From Blastomussa wellsi (Eukaryota > Cnidaria > Anthozoa > Scleractinia > Plerogyridae): a stretch of 64,000 nucleotides of DNA. The DNA is taken from positions 16,111,008 through 16,175,007 of the forward strand of contig OX393569.1 of assembly GCA_947652115.1 (NCBI GenBank), given 5' to 3'. Both the position numbers and the translations under genes were made by a program. The notes beneath the pieces are model-generated. The model was not told the DNA's origin, did not search any database, and was given only the letters and a program-made list of their open reading frames with translations. Positions within the stretch are counted from its first letter, which is position 1. Every line of letters begins with the position of its first letter. This document shows, piece by piece, positions 22,201 to 34,188 of the stretch.

Positions 22201-25200
22201 GTATTGGCTGAAAAAATGATAAGCAAACAGCAGTAAGAATGGACCCTAGCCCTAAAACAATAGAGCTGCGTGATATGAAATTAGAGGATCTAGAGAGCTG
22301 CGAACTATCTCGTTGGACAAGGCATTTTTACTCTAATTGTGCCTCTCTTCACCCGGGTGTACAAAGGCAAATTGAATGTTGGGAGTAACCCTGTGATGGA
22401 AAATAAAACTGCTTGGCTTGTCTGTTTGCCGGATCTCTTGATCAATAAATTCTCGTACCAGACGTGACTTTAATGATAAATAAAACCAAATAGATCGCGA
22501 GGCGGGTACCAGGCCCCTTCATGCTACATCTGAGTTCATTCCAGACATTTCCTTATATATTGTTTATGTTGCAAACGCTTCTCAAAAGCTGGACAAAAAC
22601 CAGTAAAGTTATTGTGGTCATAAAAGCCAGGATACGCTACGGCCTTATGGGCTTCGTCTTTACCCTTTCACCTTATTGACAATATCTGTATATTACATCA
22701 TCTGTTTAGCAGCCACGAGAACAATCGCAACATTTTGCACGCATTGCATGCCTACATTTTGACATTAACTCCGAAAGCAAAGGCCTCCATTTTCAAATGT
22801 TTCTTTATTAGGCACCCAATGGTAAAGAGCATAAATTTTAAGTCTGAAAAGGAGGTAACTGGATGCGATAATCATATCCGACCTCTCCGCTACATTTTAT
22901 AGGTGCTAGTCTGAGAAGGGGGTACATAAGCGTACGGGCAATTTCTTGCCGGGGGGGGGGGGGGGGGGGGGCGGGGGCGGTGAACCATTTGCCCAAAAAA
23001 TACTCCCAGGGTGCCTTGCCCAAGTTCCTCTTGCCACCCAAAAAACTCTGAGTAGCCCAAAATTTTGGGGTTGCCCCTCCCCCCAGCCCGTACGCCTATG
23101 CGGGGGTAACTGAATGCGATAATCGTATCCGACTTCTCCGCTACATTTTTGTTATTTTTGATATGTGATGGGCATTTCATTTTCGTCTCAATCTCCCACG
23201 AATAAACACTTCACGTGGGTTTTCATAAGAAAGAGTAAAGCGAATAACATAAACAAACAAATGGCACCCGAGTCGATTAGGCTCTCTTATGACAGCTATA
23301 GATAGAAACCGTATAAATTGCTATTGCTCTAAACATACAAGCGAAGAATAAAACCTATATATAGCTGACGATATAATGGACTTCCTTCGTCACTGCCGCT
23401 TATTTTCAAAATATTTGCTCTTTTCCTACGATTCCACGGTACCTACTACAAAATCAGGTTAATGGCGTTCCCTGGCATTTTAAGCAAACAATCTGTAATA
23501 TTATAAATATGAAACAATAGGACAAGAAGACCGAAAATGACGATGAAATTAAGCCTACGCGGTTTATTTTCTTACGAGAACAGGTGTCTATATTGTTCTT
23601 CGCGGATCATGTCAAGGCTTTTAGGCCACCCTCGCCGAGGGATGCTATATATATTTCAGTGCCGGTAAATCTTGTTTTTGTTTGGGTGAATAGAGGCCAA
23701 TTTCACATTTTTAAAAATCGCAATCTATTTTAGTTCTCTTGGAACTGAGGAAAATAATAACAGGCAGGAGATAAGATTACAGAATCCATTTTGATTCGTG
23801 TTTTCTTCGACAATACATTTCCATGTGTTCTAATCTGTTTCGCCGTCCAGAAAGAAAGCCATATTCCGCGATTAACCTGTTATCATTTCTTTTGCAACAC
23901 TTACATCTGATTTACCCAACATCAGAAAAAAAAGAAAGTTCATTACAACCGATGATAAAACTCGAGAATGCTGAAAGAAAAAAAAAACATGAAGCGATCG
24001 AGAGAGCAGCGCAAACAAACCACTGTTTTGGACGGCAAATAAAAATGACAAGTTTGCGCGCACACAAAAAAGAAGAATTATTAAAAATATGAGTCAATAT
24101 TTCCCACGCTTTTATAAAAAAGCTTTTAGTAGGTGTTGAAAACAAGAGCTATTATTTGCCCCTAAAGTAGTTTTATTACCTAAAATAAGAGAAAAGCATT
24201 CTTAGTTTACCTGGTAATTCTGAAACTCTCCCTCCCACTTGCATCCCCACTCATTGTTTTTACACTTGATGTCAAGTGCCAAGATATCGTTGTTAAACGC
24301 CTTGTCCACGTAAGCCTGTCAAAATAGAAGTGCAATTAACATCTTTCTGTAAAGTGCCAAATGAAGCTCAGTTGAAGAGATCTATATTTCACCAAATCTG
24401 AGATATATGCACATAGGTTCTTAGAATTTTTCCGATGACTTAATGTATTGTCTCTCCCTCAATACTCGTATTGAAATCACGATCGAAGAAGGCTTCAGTC
24501 AAGTGCAATAAACGACACTGATTATCCTAAATTTTTCAATCTTTCTTTTTTCAATCTTTTCTCAATCTTCTCCATCCTTAGCCATCCTTATTCGTTTTTG
24601 GTTTAGTATCACCTCTTTGGTGTTCTTCTGCCTTAGTACACTATTAGTTTTAGGTTTTCTTCATTTTAAAGGTAATTTAGTTCGTTGGACAAAAAAGTAC
24701 TCAAAATATCGTGACGTAGCTCAACTTTGGGGTGTTGTTACACTACAAGTAACAAAAAATAAAGGCATATTTTGATACAACATAATACATAATTTTGCTG
24801 GGTTACAAACTGTACAAAACATCAACTATTGAAACAGCGCTCTTATGGGAATTTGAAATTAAAGCCAAAACAAACTTGAAAAAAAAAAGCGCTATCAATA
24901 AAAATAGATTAAAGTTGCTTTTATATAAGATTTCTCACTCAAACTGAATTTGTTTCGTATAACAAAAAAGCATGTCAATGAGTATTGAATCGCCAGCGAT
25001 GTGTCCGTTTGAAACAATCTTATTCCCACCCATCAGTCCAAAACCTATTTTTTGCAAATGACAGACAGGTCTATTGCTATGAATATGTTTCCAACTAAGG
25101 TTGTCAAATAACAAAATGAAATTTTCTTTTTTCGATTTTAATGCATTCACACCAAGACCTACTAGACCACATTTTACCTAGTTCTTTTGCGTCAATTTAC

Positions 25201-28200
25201 TTTACAGAGATGTTTCCGCTTACTGTAAGTATTATGGAAACGTGTTTCCCAACGGTTTAAAATCAGATTGATAATCTTTTCCTTTAAAAACAGAATTAAT
25301 TTTAAGGTCGTAAACATATGTGCCACAACTGTTAGGAAACGAAAAAAAAAACACATGACTGATTGATATTTAAACATTTACAGCTTTCACATACATCGTC
25401 TTTGTTTATTGGTGTTTGATCCACCGGACAGCGAGGTTCAACCCTATGAGAAAACAGCGAAATAAAGTTACAAACCTAAGGAAATAAAGCTGCTATACAG
25501 AGGAAGAATAAATGTACGAGAATGGCAAAAATGATCAAAATATGATTCAGTTTTAAGCCTTAAAACTAAATGGATCGACAATTGCATAAATTTGAGTTTT
25601 ATTTGTTTATCAAGAGTCTGAGAATAGCATGCAAGAGAGGAAATTAATTACGCATTGCATGCGTTGAAGCCAGAAGTCAATTTTTCTCCCTTAAAATGCC
25701 GCAAGTATAATATTAAGAAACTGATATTTCCCTTCTTTTCCAAACGACAAATTCAACAATAATGAAAACCGAAGCAACATTGTTTTCTATTTCTTTCTAC
25801 CTCAATCGTTTGAATTATATTAATTCTCAATTGAATGAAAGCAACGAACGCTTAAGTTTGTCATTCCTTGTAGATATCAAAGTTAAATTCCCTGTACTAG
25901 ATTGAAATTAAAGTGCTAAAAATGGCTACAATTACTTTCAATCTTTCAAAGTAATAATCTCGCAGTTTTTGAAAATTGAGCGCGCTTTAAAATTAACGCA
26001 AATAAAATAAACCGATGCAGTTTGCGCAATTTTATGCATTTTTAATTTCTTCGCAACTGAAAAGATCGTTTAAAATGCAATAGCCAACAGTACTGGAAAA
26101 TTTAATTGTCGCAGGGTTTGCTAATTTCACTGGAAAATTTCAAGCGAAAAGCGGCGTGAATTTAAAACAGTCGCCACGCCAGCAATTCCTTGCCATATGT
26201 CATGACAAATTTCGAATACATATTAAATTAAACTGCAAGCGAAATAAGGAAGATACTTTAACAAAAAGTGCATCGCTTCTCGCGACGCCAAATATATACA
26301 CCTTAACGACCTACCTTGCTAATTCGGGAAAACACGACGAACAAACACGATGGCCGCACTCTTTGAATTGTACCGGGTAACGGAGGACGCTTTCGCAAAT
26401 TGGACACTGATATTTCTTCTCTAAAGGGTACACGAACAATCGCAGGTCAATCTTTTCTTTTTCCTGTAAGCTCGGAGCAGGACTCCCTCTACTACTCTCC
26501 CGAGATCTGGCGCTGCCAGTTGGACTGTGATTCGGGTTTCCACCGGTCATGTTATTTTCCTGAATATTCAAAGATCAACATTAATCCACATTTTTAGTCT
26601 CTTTGCACGTCGATGCCGCGCAAAAAGTAAGCAAACACTTCTAAGCGGCTAGGGAGACTCGTATAAACATTTCATGTGATATTCCGGACGCCTTTGTATA
26701 AAGATAAATGGAGGGTATTCGTTAGAAAACTCAGTGTTTTGTCAGTCAATCAACTACAATAAATAATTGAATAGAAACCTTTGCAAAGAAATAATATTAT
26801 TGGTTACAATCGGACAGATTTTTTCTGAAGTGTCAATCAATAACGCCGGCTTAATACAAAACTGCGGGAGCGAGAGCGATTCACTAACGCTAAATGGATA
26901 CTTCTTTCACACTGATTCGCTGAAATTTTTTTAGTTTTTAGGAAAACGCGTAAAAATGAAATAATATGCAAAGTGTGATTTCATCAGCTTGCACATTCGT
27001 CTTTTGCGTTGACGGTCAAAACCTTTAGTTTCCATGGAAACAAGATAATCTAAAAGTCTAATGAATTGCGATTGTTTAAAAACTGATAACTTCAACCGGT
27101 TGGAAACGGAACGAGTGTCATGTGAGGTGTCAGTTAAGGACAAAAGCAGTGAAAAATAACGATATCCTGCAGAAATCTAAATGTAGTCATGATATTGAAG
27201 TTTGTTTTTGGCCTCTCGGTTTGAGGCAACGATATATTTTCTATCAAGCCTAAAATATGAAATGAAAACAAAATATTTCCGGGACGTTGCGATTAAAATC
27301 ATAAAATACAAATCAGCGAAGTAGGAAAAAATCATATCATGTGTTACGTCACGGAAGGCGAGCTGATGATGGTTACGATACAAGTTTATGACTTGAAGGA
27401 ATTTTTTTTCGACACTAATTGTTTTAAAAGGCAGTAGTTTTTAAGTCTCGAAAGCAAGTAGTACAGTTTTTGATAACAACTATTTTGCAACTGGCACAAA
27501 ACTTGGTTGGAAATTAATAAAGATGACATCTCAACGCCGCAGAGGTAGTGAACTAATTCGAAAACCGTGCCGCGTAAACTGAAGTTCTCCATTCAGTTCG
27601 GCATTGTGCAATAAATCGGCATGTTTTTTCCCAAATGACTTCGCACATCAGTTGATAAGTGTTTATTTTGACATTGTCAGAACAATCCCTAACAATGAAA
27701 CTATTATCTTTATCAGCAGTTCAGGTGCTCAAAAATTGACGTAAGGTTGTAATCAACTGCTTTAGCGACCAGGTACGCATTCATAACAGTGAAAACATGG
27801 CAGCTCTAATTAAGTGGCATGTTCGCTCTGTGCACGTACATTAGTTGACCTCAGATTAAGATTATTTATGGAACGCTCGCTCGTACAACTTCATAGTGTC
27901 CGCAATTTTTCTAACGGTTACTAGTAATTTTAAAACTTCTTTTAAACTGTGAGCTTGGTTAAAGAATGCTATGGGAGGTACAGGCAAAAATATAAGCCCA
28001 ATATTCTTGTCATTCGTGGATAAGTAAGCATCGTCAATGCCAATCTTAGCCACCCCAACCTTTAGAACTTGCCCAATTTTCGCTTGCAAAAATTCTCTGT
28101 ACGATAAAACTGATGTAATTTTCACATGAACGTGACATTACCCTGCGGGCAGGAAATTTAAAATCATTTCTCCTGAAACATGCAGTTTTGTTTTCGTAGT

Positions 28201-28609
28201 CGAACGTTATCGCTCAGAGCGCCAAGAAAAAAAGCCAAAAGATCCCGAATCAATCAATCAGTCTTCTTAATACCCAACGAGGTTCCATTTATTTGAAATA
28301 TAACCGAATCATTTTATTGCACGGGAATTTTTAAGATTTTGCTATTCCTCACCAGCCCGGGGTCAAGTATTTCTGGAGCTCGTTTTGGCTTCATTCACTT
28401 GCATCCCTCTACAATAATGTAATAACAACCTAAGATAATCGGCGTAGACCAAAAGTTATTAATAAATTTCAAGAGAAGAGAAAACGATTGCGATAAGTTT
28501 AAGGTACCTCATTGTCGGGGTATTTTTCCCCATTTTGACTGGCATTTCCGTTGATTTGTGGCGAATCCTGGGCCTTCTTTACATTTTGGCTGGATCCGAT
28601 GTCCGGCAT
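19252..28609 (-). CDS. TRAF-family protein (RING, zinc fingers, coiled coil, MATH), complete
   Basis: Predicted TRAF-type signalling adaptor and E3 ligase, 496 codons in nine minus-strand exons: 28508-28609, 26315-26559, 25395-25443, 24211-24315, 21837-22001, 21282-21365, 20880-20957, 20283-20658, 19252-19538. All junctions are GT-AG and in phase. Residues 1-87 are hydrophilic and Ser/Asn-rich. The RING at about 88-125 has CPIC, CGH, CSSC and a final CPVD split over exons 2-3. TRAF zinc fingers fill about 133-285 (for example GCKWEGEF, CGAKFQKR, CPYCDD, CPNKCDKKLEIPRDE). A coiled coil covers about 292-336, and the MATH domain starts near residue 339 (LIWRIEDY) and ends with LLKWPF, LLDQ and NYLKEDTIFLKI. 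Length and order fit TRAF4/TRAF6-like proteins of about 470-520 residues. I chose the ATG at 28609 because the open frame above it has no further ATG. It is a tandem paralogue of the gene at 2265-13852, with the same intron phases in RING and early finger exons. Confidence 0.93.
22064..22160 (+). repeat. tRNA-derived SINE head
   Basis: 'GGAGGCGCGGTGGTCTAATG' and 'GTTAGTT' form an A-box-like stretch, and 'gagttcgaaccctgac' is a good B-box. Together they are a typical RNA polymerase III split promoter, but the tRNA acceptor stem cannot be completed and an insertion separates the boxes. It lies in an intron of the second TRAF gene, and its SINE body probably runs to about 22380. Confidence 0.65.
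22402..22510 (+). repeat. Dispersed repeat G, copy 2
   Basis: Colinear with 14443-14560 in the same orientation ('aaaataaaactgcttggctt', 'gccggatctctt', 'gtaccagacgt', 'ataaaaccaaat', 'gggtacc'). It lies inside the TRAF intron directly after the SINE body and may be the SINE tail. Confidence 0.65.
22925..23104 (+). repeat. Poly-G-containing dispersed repeat C, copy 1
   Basis: Matches 59988-60196 in order and orientation: 'cgggcaa.tt.ttgcc', a long G run, 'tgaaccatttgcccaaaaaa', 'ctccca', 'ccttgccca', 'ttgccacccaaaaaa', then a second G/C-rich tract and 'ccc.tacgcc.atg'. A non-coding, G-tract-rich element in a TRAF intron. Confidence 0.85.
24597..24745 (+). repeat. Dispersed repeat H, copy 2
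   Basis: Contains 'agtatcacctctttggtgtt', 'cattttaaaggtaattt' and 'tatcgtgacgtagctc', all shared in order with about 3427-3690 on the same strand. The reverse complements occur in order at about 60236-60390. There is no coding signal. It lies in an intron of the second TRAF gene. Confidence 0.75.
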
Positions 28610-31104
28610 TTTGTTAAACAACTCAAAAGATCGCAACTTCAGTCGGAAGATATCCGCAAAAAAGCTATAAAGCGACGAACAGAACTTGTATAAACCCACT
28701 TAACCGCAACATCACCTGCCCTCTGTTAACTTCCATATTCTGACCAATCACAGGACGGATACCATGCAGCATTCACCTGTCCGCTTCAGACGTTCGCCGC
28801 TTGACCAATCACGTCGCGCGTTTTATTAAAGATTACGTATTTGTTGTCATGCCCAACAAAATAAACTGAGAGAGCACATTTTTACCAACGAATAATTCGG
28901 GTTTTAATTGATGTATATTAAAAATGAATCTGAAATTTTTGCCTTCTAGGTTCATATTAAGTGTTTGTTCCGTAAAATATTTGTATGACTTGACCAAGGA
29001 CATTGTGGTGTCACCACAAAAACAGTTTTACTTATAATAAATCATATTGAAAGATCCCTAAGCCCTTCCTTTTGGAAGATTAGCTATAAATAGCACCAGC
29101 AAGAAATATAATGAAATTTGTTGAACATCCACAACTAAGAGACCACAACTCATGCACGTTTGAAATCACTGAAAGGTGTTATGGCAACTACTTATTTTAA
29201 AACCTGTCTAAAGACGGCAATTAATTTGTCAAGGGCTACTTCCATTCTTAATCGATGCAGAATATTTCTGAATAAGAACCTCAAGCCTTTTTATTATCCG
29301 TGGATTAACTTGTTTACTTCTTTTCATATATATATTTTTTTCAATCAGACACTCCCCACTCCCTCCGCGTTTTCGTCTTTATTATGGCCAAACCAGTGTT
29401 AAAAGTTTCGGCAGTGAATCGTTTGTACTTGTTGTTCATCATAAGGTACAACAGCATCGGCGAAAGAAGCCTCGAGACTCAAGCAGGGCTAACTCACTAG
29501 AACGCAGGACGAATGATTAACAGGTAATATGGCACAGCACGTGTTGGCAAAACGGACCTTCATTTTATGACTTTCAGAGAATCAATAATTTGATAAGAAA
29601 TTTCTTACACTTGCTTCTAAAACTGAGATGAAAGTGGTGAAGAGCTAGTAGGCTTTTGTAGCGAATCCTTAATGTTTTTCTAACTATATCGTTATTTCTA
29701 TTTCTGAAGGGGTCAATTCATATCATTTATAGACAGGTGAAAGTGCGAAGTTCGAGCTATTTCCAAACAGTTTTTTGCTGACGAAATCTCCCGGTTGTCA
29801 TAACAACAGATGTAAGATTCAGGCAGGCCTTGAAATTTCTACATTTTTTCAAGAACGTGCGAAAAACATTGACTAGGTCGTGTCTGCCATCTAAGACATC
29901 TAATTCTTTCGTCACCACGTTTTTCGTGGCAAAGCAACTTCAGTGTGATAAATAAAATGAAGGCTATAAATAGATGTTCCCGAACTTCCATGCACGTCAT
30001 CGATGTGCAAACGTGAAGGAATGCGAACTCGCGATCGCACAAAACAACAAATAGAATTCTATCTAAATCGCAGAGTGGCCTCGTGAAGGAAATTATTCAG
30101 AATTGCCAAGAAAGGCGTTCTCAGGTAAATGTAAGGCAAATCAACCGTTTTTCGTTTTCTTCCAATGTTCTATTTTACATTTTTACACCATTATTTTTGA
30201 AAACAATCTTCATACTATATTTATTTTCAATAGCGTGGAGAATTTTTAGTCATCGTTGCATTATAATGGCAATATGACACCAAACAGAACAACTTTCACT
30301 TTCCAGCAATTAACTTCTTTGCGCTAATACATAGACTACCTTCCTCGAACATATAATGACTCGACGCGACATCTTGCCGCACTTTTGACAATCACGTCAG
30401 TATCTTGAATTTGTTCTTACTGTTTTCAAAGAAAGCATAATTTTAGTTATTCCTTTTTGCTGTCGTAGAAATTACTCTTTCTTGTGCCTGGTTCTCAGAG
30501 GACGACGAAGCTCATAAATGATTGATTCTGATTCTAAAGGCTTACCTTATTGTGTGCTAACACCTCTCGAAACGTGTAATGCAGGAATCGGTATTGACTT
30601 TCTATGGTACTTGAAAGGCGGGGGTAAAACAAACAGCAATTTTCATTGCGAAGATTCTGTATAGGATCTGCAACAAAGTTCTTGGCTAATAGCGGTTTAA
30701 AAATTATTGAGGTCTCGATGATACCCGATGGGATATAAATGTCATAAATTGTTTTAATCTGCAAGATCTGCAAAGTAACAAGCTCGAAAAATTATGCCTT
30801 TCATAATTTGGCGGCCTTTTCGTCTTGTCGATGTGAAAAGGTAAGAGACCGTTTGTCAAAATTTCAATCAGAATGCAATTTTATGCCTTACTACCAGCGT
30901 AAACTAGGAAAAATAGCCAAGTAAGGGGATTATATAAACAGCCTGAAAAGATTTTCCTCTATTCATTGCTAGGGCAATGGAGGAAAATCATAAGACTAAA
31001 ATCCGGGACTTTTGAGAGGTACTATTTTCGAATCTTTTGGCAAACGTTTAAAGAAAAGCGGCCAGAAAATATATTTCGGGGAAAACACAACAATATTGCA
31101 CCGC

Positions 31105-31908
31105 AATAGACCTTATTAACGATAGCCGCCATGTTTGTTTTCACATTGTAATGCAAATTAGGTACGTTATTTGTGAGGGGACAAACAAGCCTAAATCATA
31201 ACCCTGGTAATGCAGTTGTACTGAGCGACAACGGTAAAAGGCGGGTATCTGGCGCCTTTCAAATAACGGGAAATTGTGGCTAAGGGTCGGACACCCTGAC
31301 AGAAAACCCTGGACCCTGGGTTCGGCATGGGGCCAATCCCCCCATCCCGTAACAAATTATTGATTACGGAAGCCAGAACATGGGGAGCAGCACAACTACT
31401 TGCCTTACTCCAAATGATGATTTTATTACATGGGAGGATGGGTTAATGACGGGAACAGGTATAAGCCAAAAGGAAGCCTGTTCACTGAGGGAGTCGTTGG
31501 TTTCACCCAAGTCTATTATTAAGATAGGAACGTGGAACGCCAGAACGTAGATTCCGGCCCTATACCCACCTAGGGTTATGGCCATAAGTCAAGTCATGCT
31601 TTTGTTTCTGTTTTGTGGTTTAAACATTTTAAGTTTAACGCGATTTGGGCACTTCATGAAAAAAAAACGGCTTGCGTAGTTAACAAGTCAAGTAATCGAG
31701 TAACTATTTCAAACTAACCTTTTACCGAAATCATTATTCCATAACCTGGCTCTCAAATTTGGCTTTACCGCAGCTACTTCACTATTTAGACCGTCCTATT
31801 TTCTGAGAAACGGCATCATTTCAATGTTTGCCCCCTGGCAGACAACGTGGCTATTTGAATTATACAATATGAAAACCATCATGGCGGCTATCGTGAATAT
31901 GGTCTATT
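31105..31908. mobile_element. Inverted-repeat element, about 800 bp, AATAGACC termini
   Basis: The left end AATAGACCTTATTAACGA with TAGCCGCCATG and the right end (inverse) AATAGACCATATTCACGA with TAGCCGCCATG agree at 27 of 29 positions. The interior has no intact open frame. A short stretch near 31529 reads IGTWNART before a stop, reminiscent of the N terminus of LINE endonucleases. The terminal sequence is shared in part with the foldbacks at 1915, 17392 and 33128. A non-autonomous DNA transposon is likely; no clean target-site duplication was recognised. Confidence 0.65.
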
Positions 31909-32171
31909 TATGGCAGGTTTCAAAATAGTTGACAAAACGGTAATTAACTCACATTCTTCAATATAATAATTACGACTTTCTTAATGGCTCGGATTAAACT
32001 GCATCCCGGATCTTCATAATCGATTTAGTACAAGCAAAAGACATCCGAGAAGATGCAGGAGACGTTACCTACGGTTTTTCGTCCTTATCCGAGAAGACTA
32101 GAACGTCTAACCATTGGCAGATGTCATTGCAAAGGCAGCACATTCTCCTCAGTTATTTCAAGACCCTGAGT

Positions 32172-32259
32172 GTTGGTCTGGTCTGGGACTCGAACCCGAG
32201 ACCTTCCGCACAGCAGTCCGGCGCTCTACCAACTGAGTCAACCAGGCGGTGCTCAATGT
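32172..32259 (-). repeat. tRNA-derived SINE head (minus strand)
   Basis: Read on the minus strand: GGTTGACTCAGTTGGTAGAG (D-arm, A-box) and GGGTTCGAGTCCC (T-arm, B-box) at the right spacing for a tRNA. The 5' and 3' acceptor sequences do not pair well, so I favour a tRNA-derived SINE or tRNA pseudogene over a working tRNA. It is embedded in the spacer beyond the inverted-repeat element. Confidence 0.6.
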
Positions 32260-33127
32260 TAGCTGTTATAGAGAGATCCCCTCATCTAGGCCATCTTGTG
32301 TAGTTATAATCACCAACGGAAGTCTGAAAAAGGGTATGTCCGCATGGCTGTCTCGGGCTCTCTCAAAATTCGAAACAGTTGTCTTTTTCCTTTAGACAGT
32401 TGATCATAGGACAATTTGCTGTGTTTCACACTGAAGATATGTAGGGCGACTTTCAACCTCTTTCAGCTTATCAAAATGCGTTCTTTACATTGATAATAAG
32501 CGATCCTGTCTTTGCATGAATTTCAGCGCCAAACAACCAGACCCCTCGACCCTCCCCCTGAATCCGCCACTGAAATGGTCAATCAGCATGCAATGGACAA
32601 GGAGCGAGCGAGCACGACATCACCTCTCAAATATTCACCGAATATTGCGCTAGCAATTTCGCGTTCATCCTACAGATTTTAGAGCAAGAGTCGCTTTTTG
32701 GCAAAAAGAAGAGAAAAGAAAGCTACTGGGCCGTATCGTTTACAAATAATTTCTCTCAACAATATTCTAGGTGTAAATAACCGCCGATTATTTAGTTAGA
32801 AGAAACTAATTGATAGGCAAACTGCGTTAAAACACAGCTCTTAGCCGATTCCTTTCCAAGATGATTTTAATTCAAATTTAATTTTAAACAGATTTTGTTT
32901 CCCAAAAATGTTAGGAAATTCACAGCACCACACAAAAGTGCTGCTCATTAACTTCCATTTGAATGGTCACATATTAAACAGGGTTTCATTTAGACAAGTG
33001 GTATTTTATTCTTCTGTTGGCCAAAGTGGGGAACGAATCAATATGCATCGTTTGAGAAAATGACTTTATTTACCATGTAAAAGGTCAAAAAGGTTGCACG
33101 TACGCGATGATCCAGACTGAGTAAAAT

Positions 33128-33203
33128 CAATAGACCATATATTGGACTGGAACTAACTTGAAATAGAGGCTAATTCGGGGAAATATCAAGATTTCCCCGC
33201 ATT

Positions 33204-33236
<33 letters not shown>

Positions 33237-33258
33237 CGGGAAGACGAATATGGTCTTT
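33128..33258. mobile_element. Foldback element with AATAGACC end
   Basis: The arms are 'aatagaccatat' / 'atatggtctttt', 'attggactggaact' / 'agttccagtccaat', 'gaggctaa' / 'ttagcctc' and 'cggggaaat' / 'atttcccc'. Practically the whole 130 bp folds on itself, with no coding capacity. Confidence 0.75.
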
Positions 33259-33319
33259 TACATGAGCTAAACATTACGCGAACGAAATTTTGTTCGCACA
33301 TCGACCAGCAGCTGATATT

Positions 33320-33639
33320 TTAAGGTGGCTCAAAACAGTTTCCAGCACTTAGATTTTGATGGGTCGTTATAACCACTATCACTTGATGCTACAATCTGGG
33401 TATCAAAAAACTACCCAATCATTGGTGAACACGTTGTTATAATTTTCGTGACGCAATAGGTTACCATAGCAACAGTATGCCCTGCTAAAAACACCCTTAA
33501 TTAAAGCTTTAGGGGGTTATAACTCAAAAATTGCACGGTGAAATTTTTTTATACCATTCAATTTTGATAAGCATGATAAGACACAACTTTTGGCAAAGTT
33601 TAAAAAACATTCTGTCCATAAGGTTCAGAGCCACCTTAA
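33320..33639 (+). mobile_element. TTAA-flanked MITE, family C, intact copy
   Basis: The left terminus TTAAGGTGGCTCAAAACAG and the right terminus, inverse TTAAGGTGGCTCTGAACC, each include the TTAA target. This arrangement is typical of piggyBac-type non-autonomous elements, where TTAA is duplicated on insertion. It is 320 bp and non-coding. A second, reversed and degraded copy lies at 7990-8330, with shared internal blocks such as 'gttaccatagcaac'. Confidence 0.8.
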
Positions 33640-34188
33640 ATTTTCAAAAACTGCTGTCAATCATTGTTACGACTGTAGAGCCGAGTGAATGCAACGGTAC
33701 GATGAATGCAACTCAGCAATATTCGGTTGTTGTGGTCCATGGTAGTTTCAGACGTATCAAACGCATTGTTTTTAAGTGTAACATAGCCTCTCTGACCGGG
33801 AGCGAAGACGACGGCTGTATTCGCAGGCTAAGTGTAACACGACTATTTTGTTACTAGTTAACGGTGTGCAAACTGTCTTTACCAATTTTTAATAAAGTTT
33901 TACATAGATTCTAATATTTTTCTTTTTCTTGTTTCTTCATAATGATAAAATCACGAAAACTGTGGTCAAAGCTCTTTCAAACACACGGAAAACCTTCTAA
34001 GAACTGTATCCGACTACAGCCAACACAGTACAGCATAAATAGGAATTTGTAAAAGTGGGTTCCTGTGCCCGTGAACGTTTAATTTAAAACACGTACCCAA
34101 TTAAACTTGGGGCAAACGTTGTGCGAAGAAAATATTCTTATTTGGACAAGTCTCCAGGTGAAAACTCTATAAACACAAGCATTTCCAA

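Larger units (their letters stand above)
28610..34188. other. Intergenic spacer
   Basis: No supported gene. Contents: a tRNA-derived SINE (32172-32259), a large inverted-repeat element (31105-31908), a foldback (33128-33258) and a TTAA-flanked MITE (33320-33639). The first few hundred bases upstream of 28609 would hold the second TRAF promoter; two CCAAT-like stretches (gaccaatcac) are visible near 28742 and 28803, but no TATA box stands out. The rest is unassigned. Confidence 0.55.

Noticed and set aside
26571..28500. An additional small gene between TRAF exon 1 and the RING exon (for example 27862-28125)
   Set aside because: The exon 28508-28609 joins the RING exon 26315-26559 in phase, making this an intron. 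The frames inside lack any family signature.
32172..32259. Possible functional tRNA on the minus strand
   Set aside because: D- and T-arm sequences are good, but the acceptor ends do not pair and the anticodon stem is weak. Kept as a SINE head or tRNA pseudogene.
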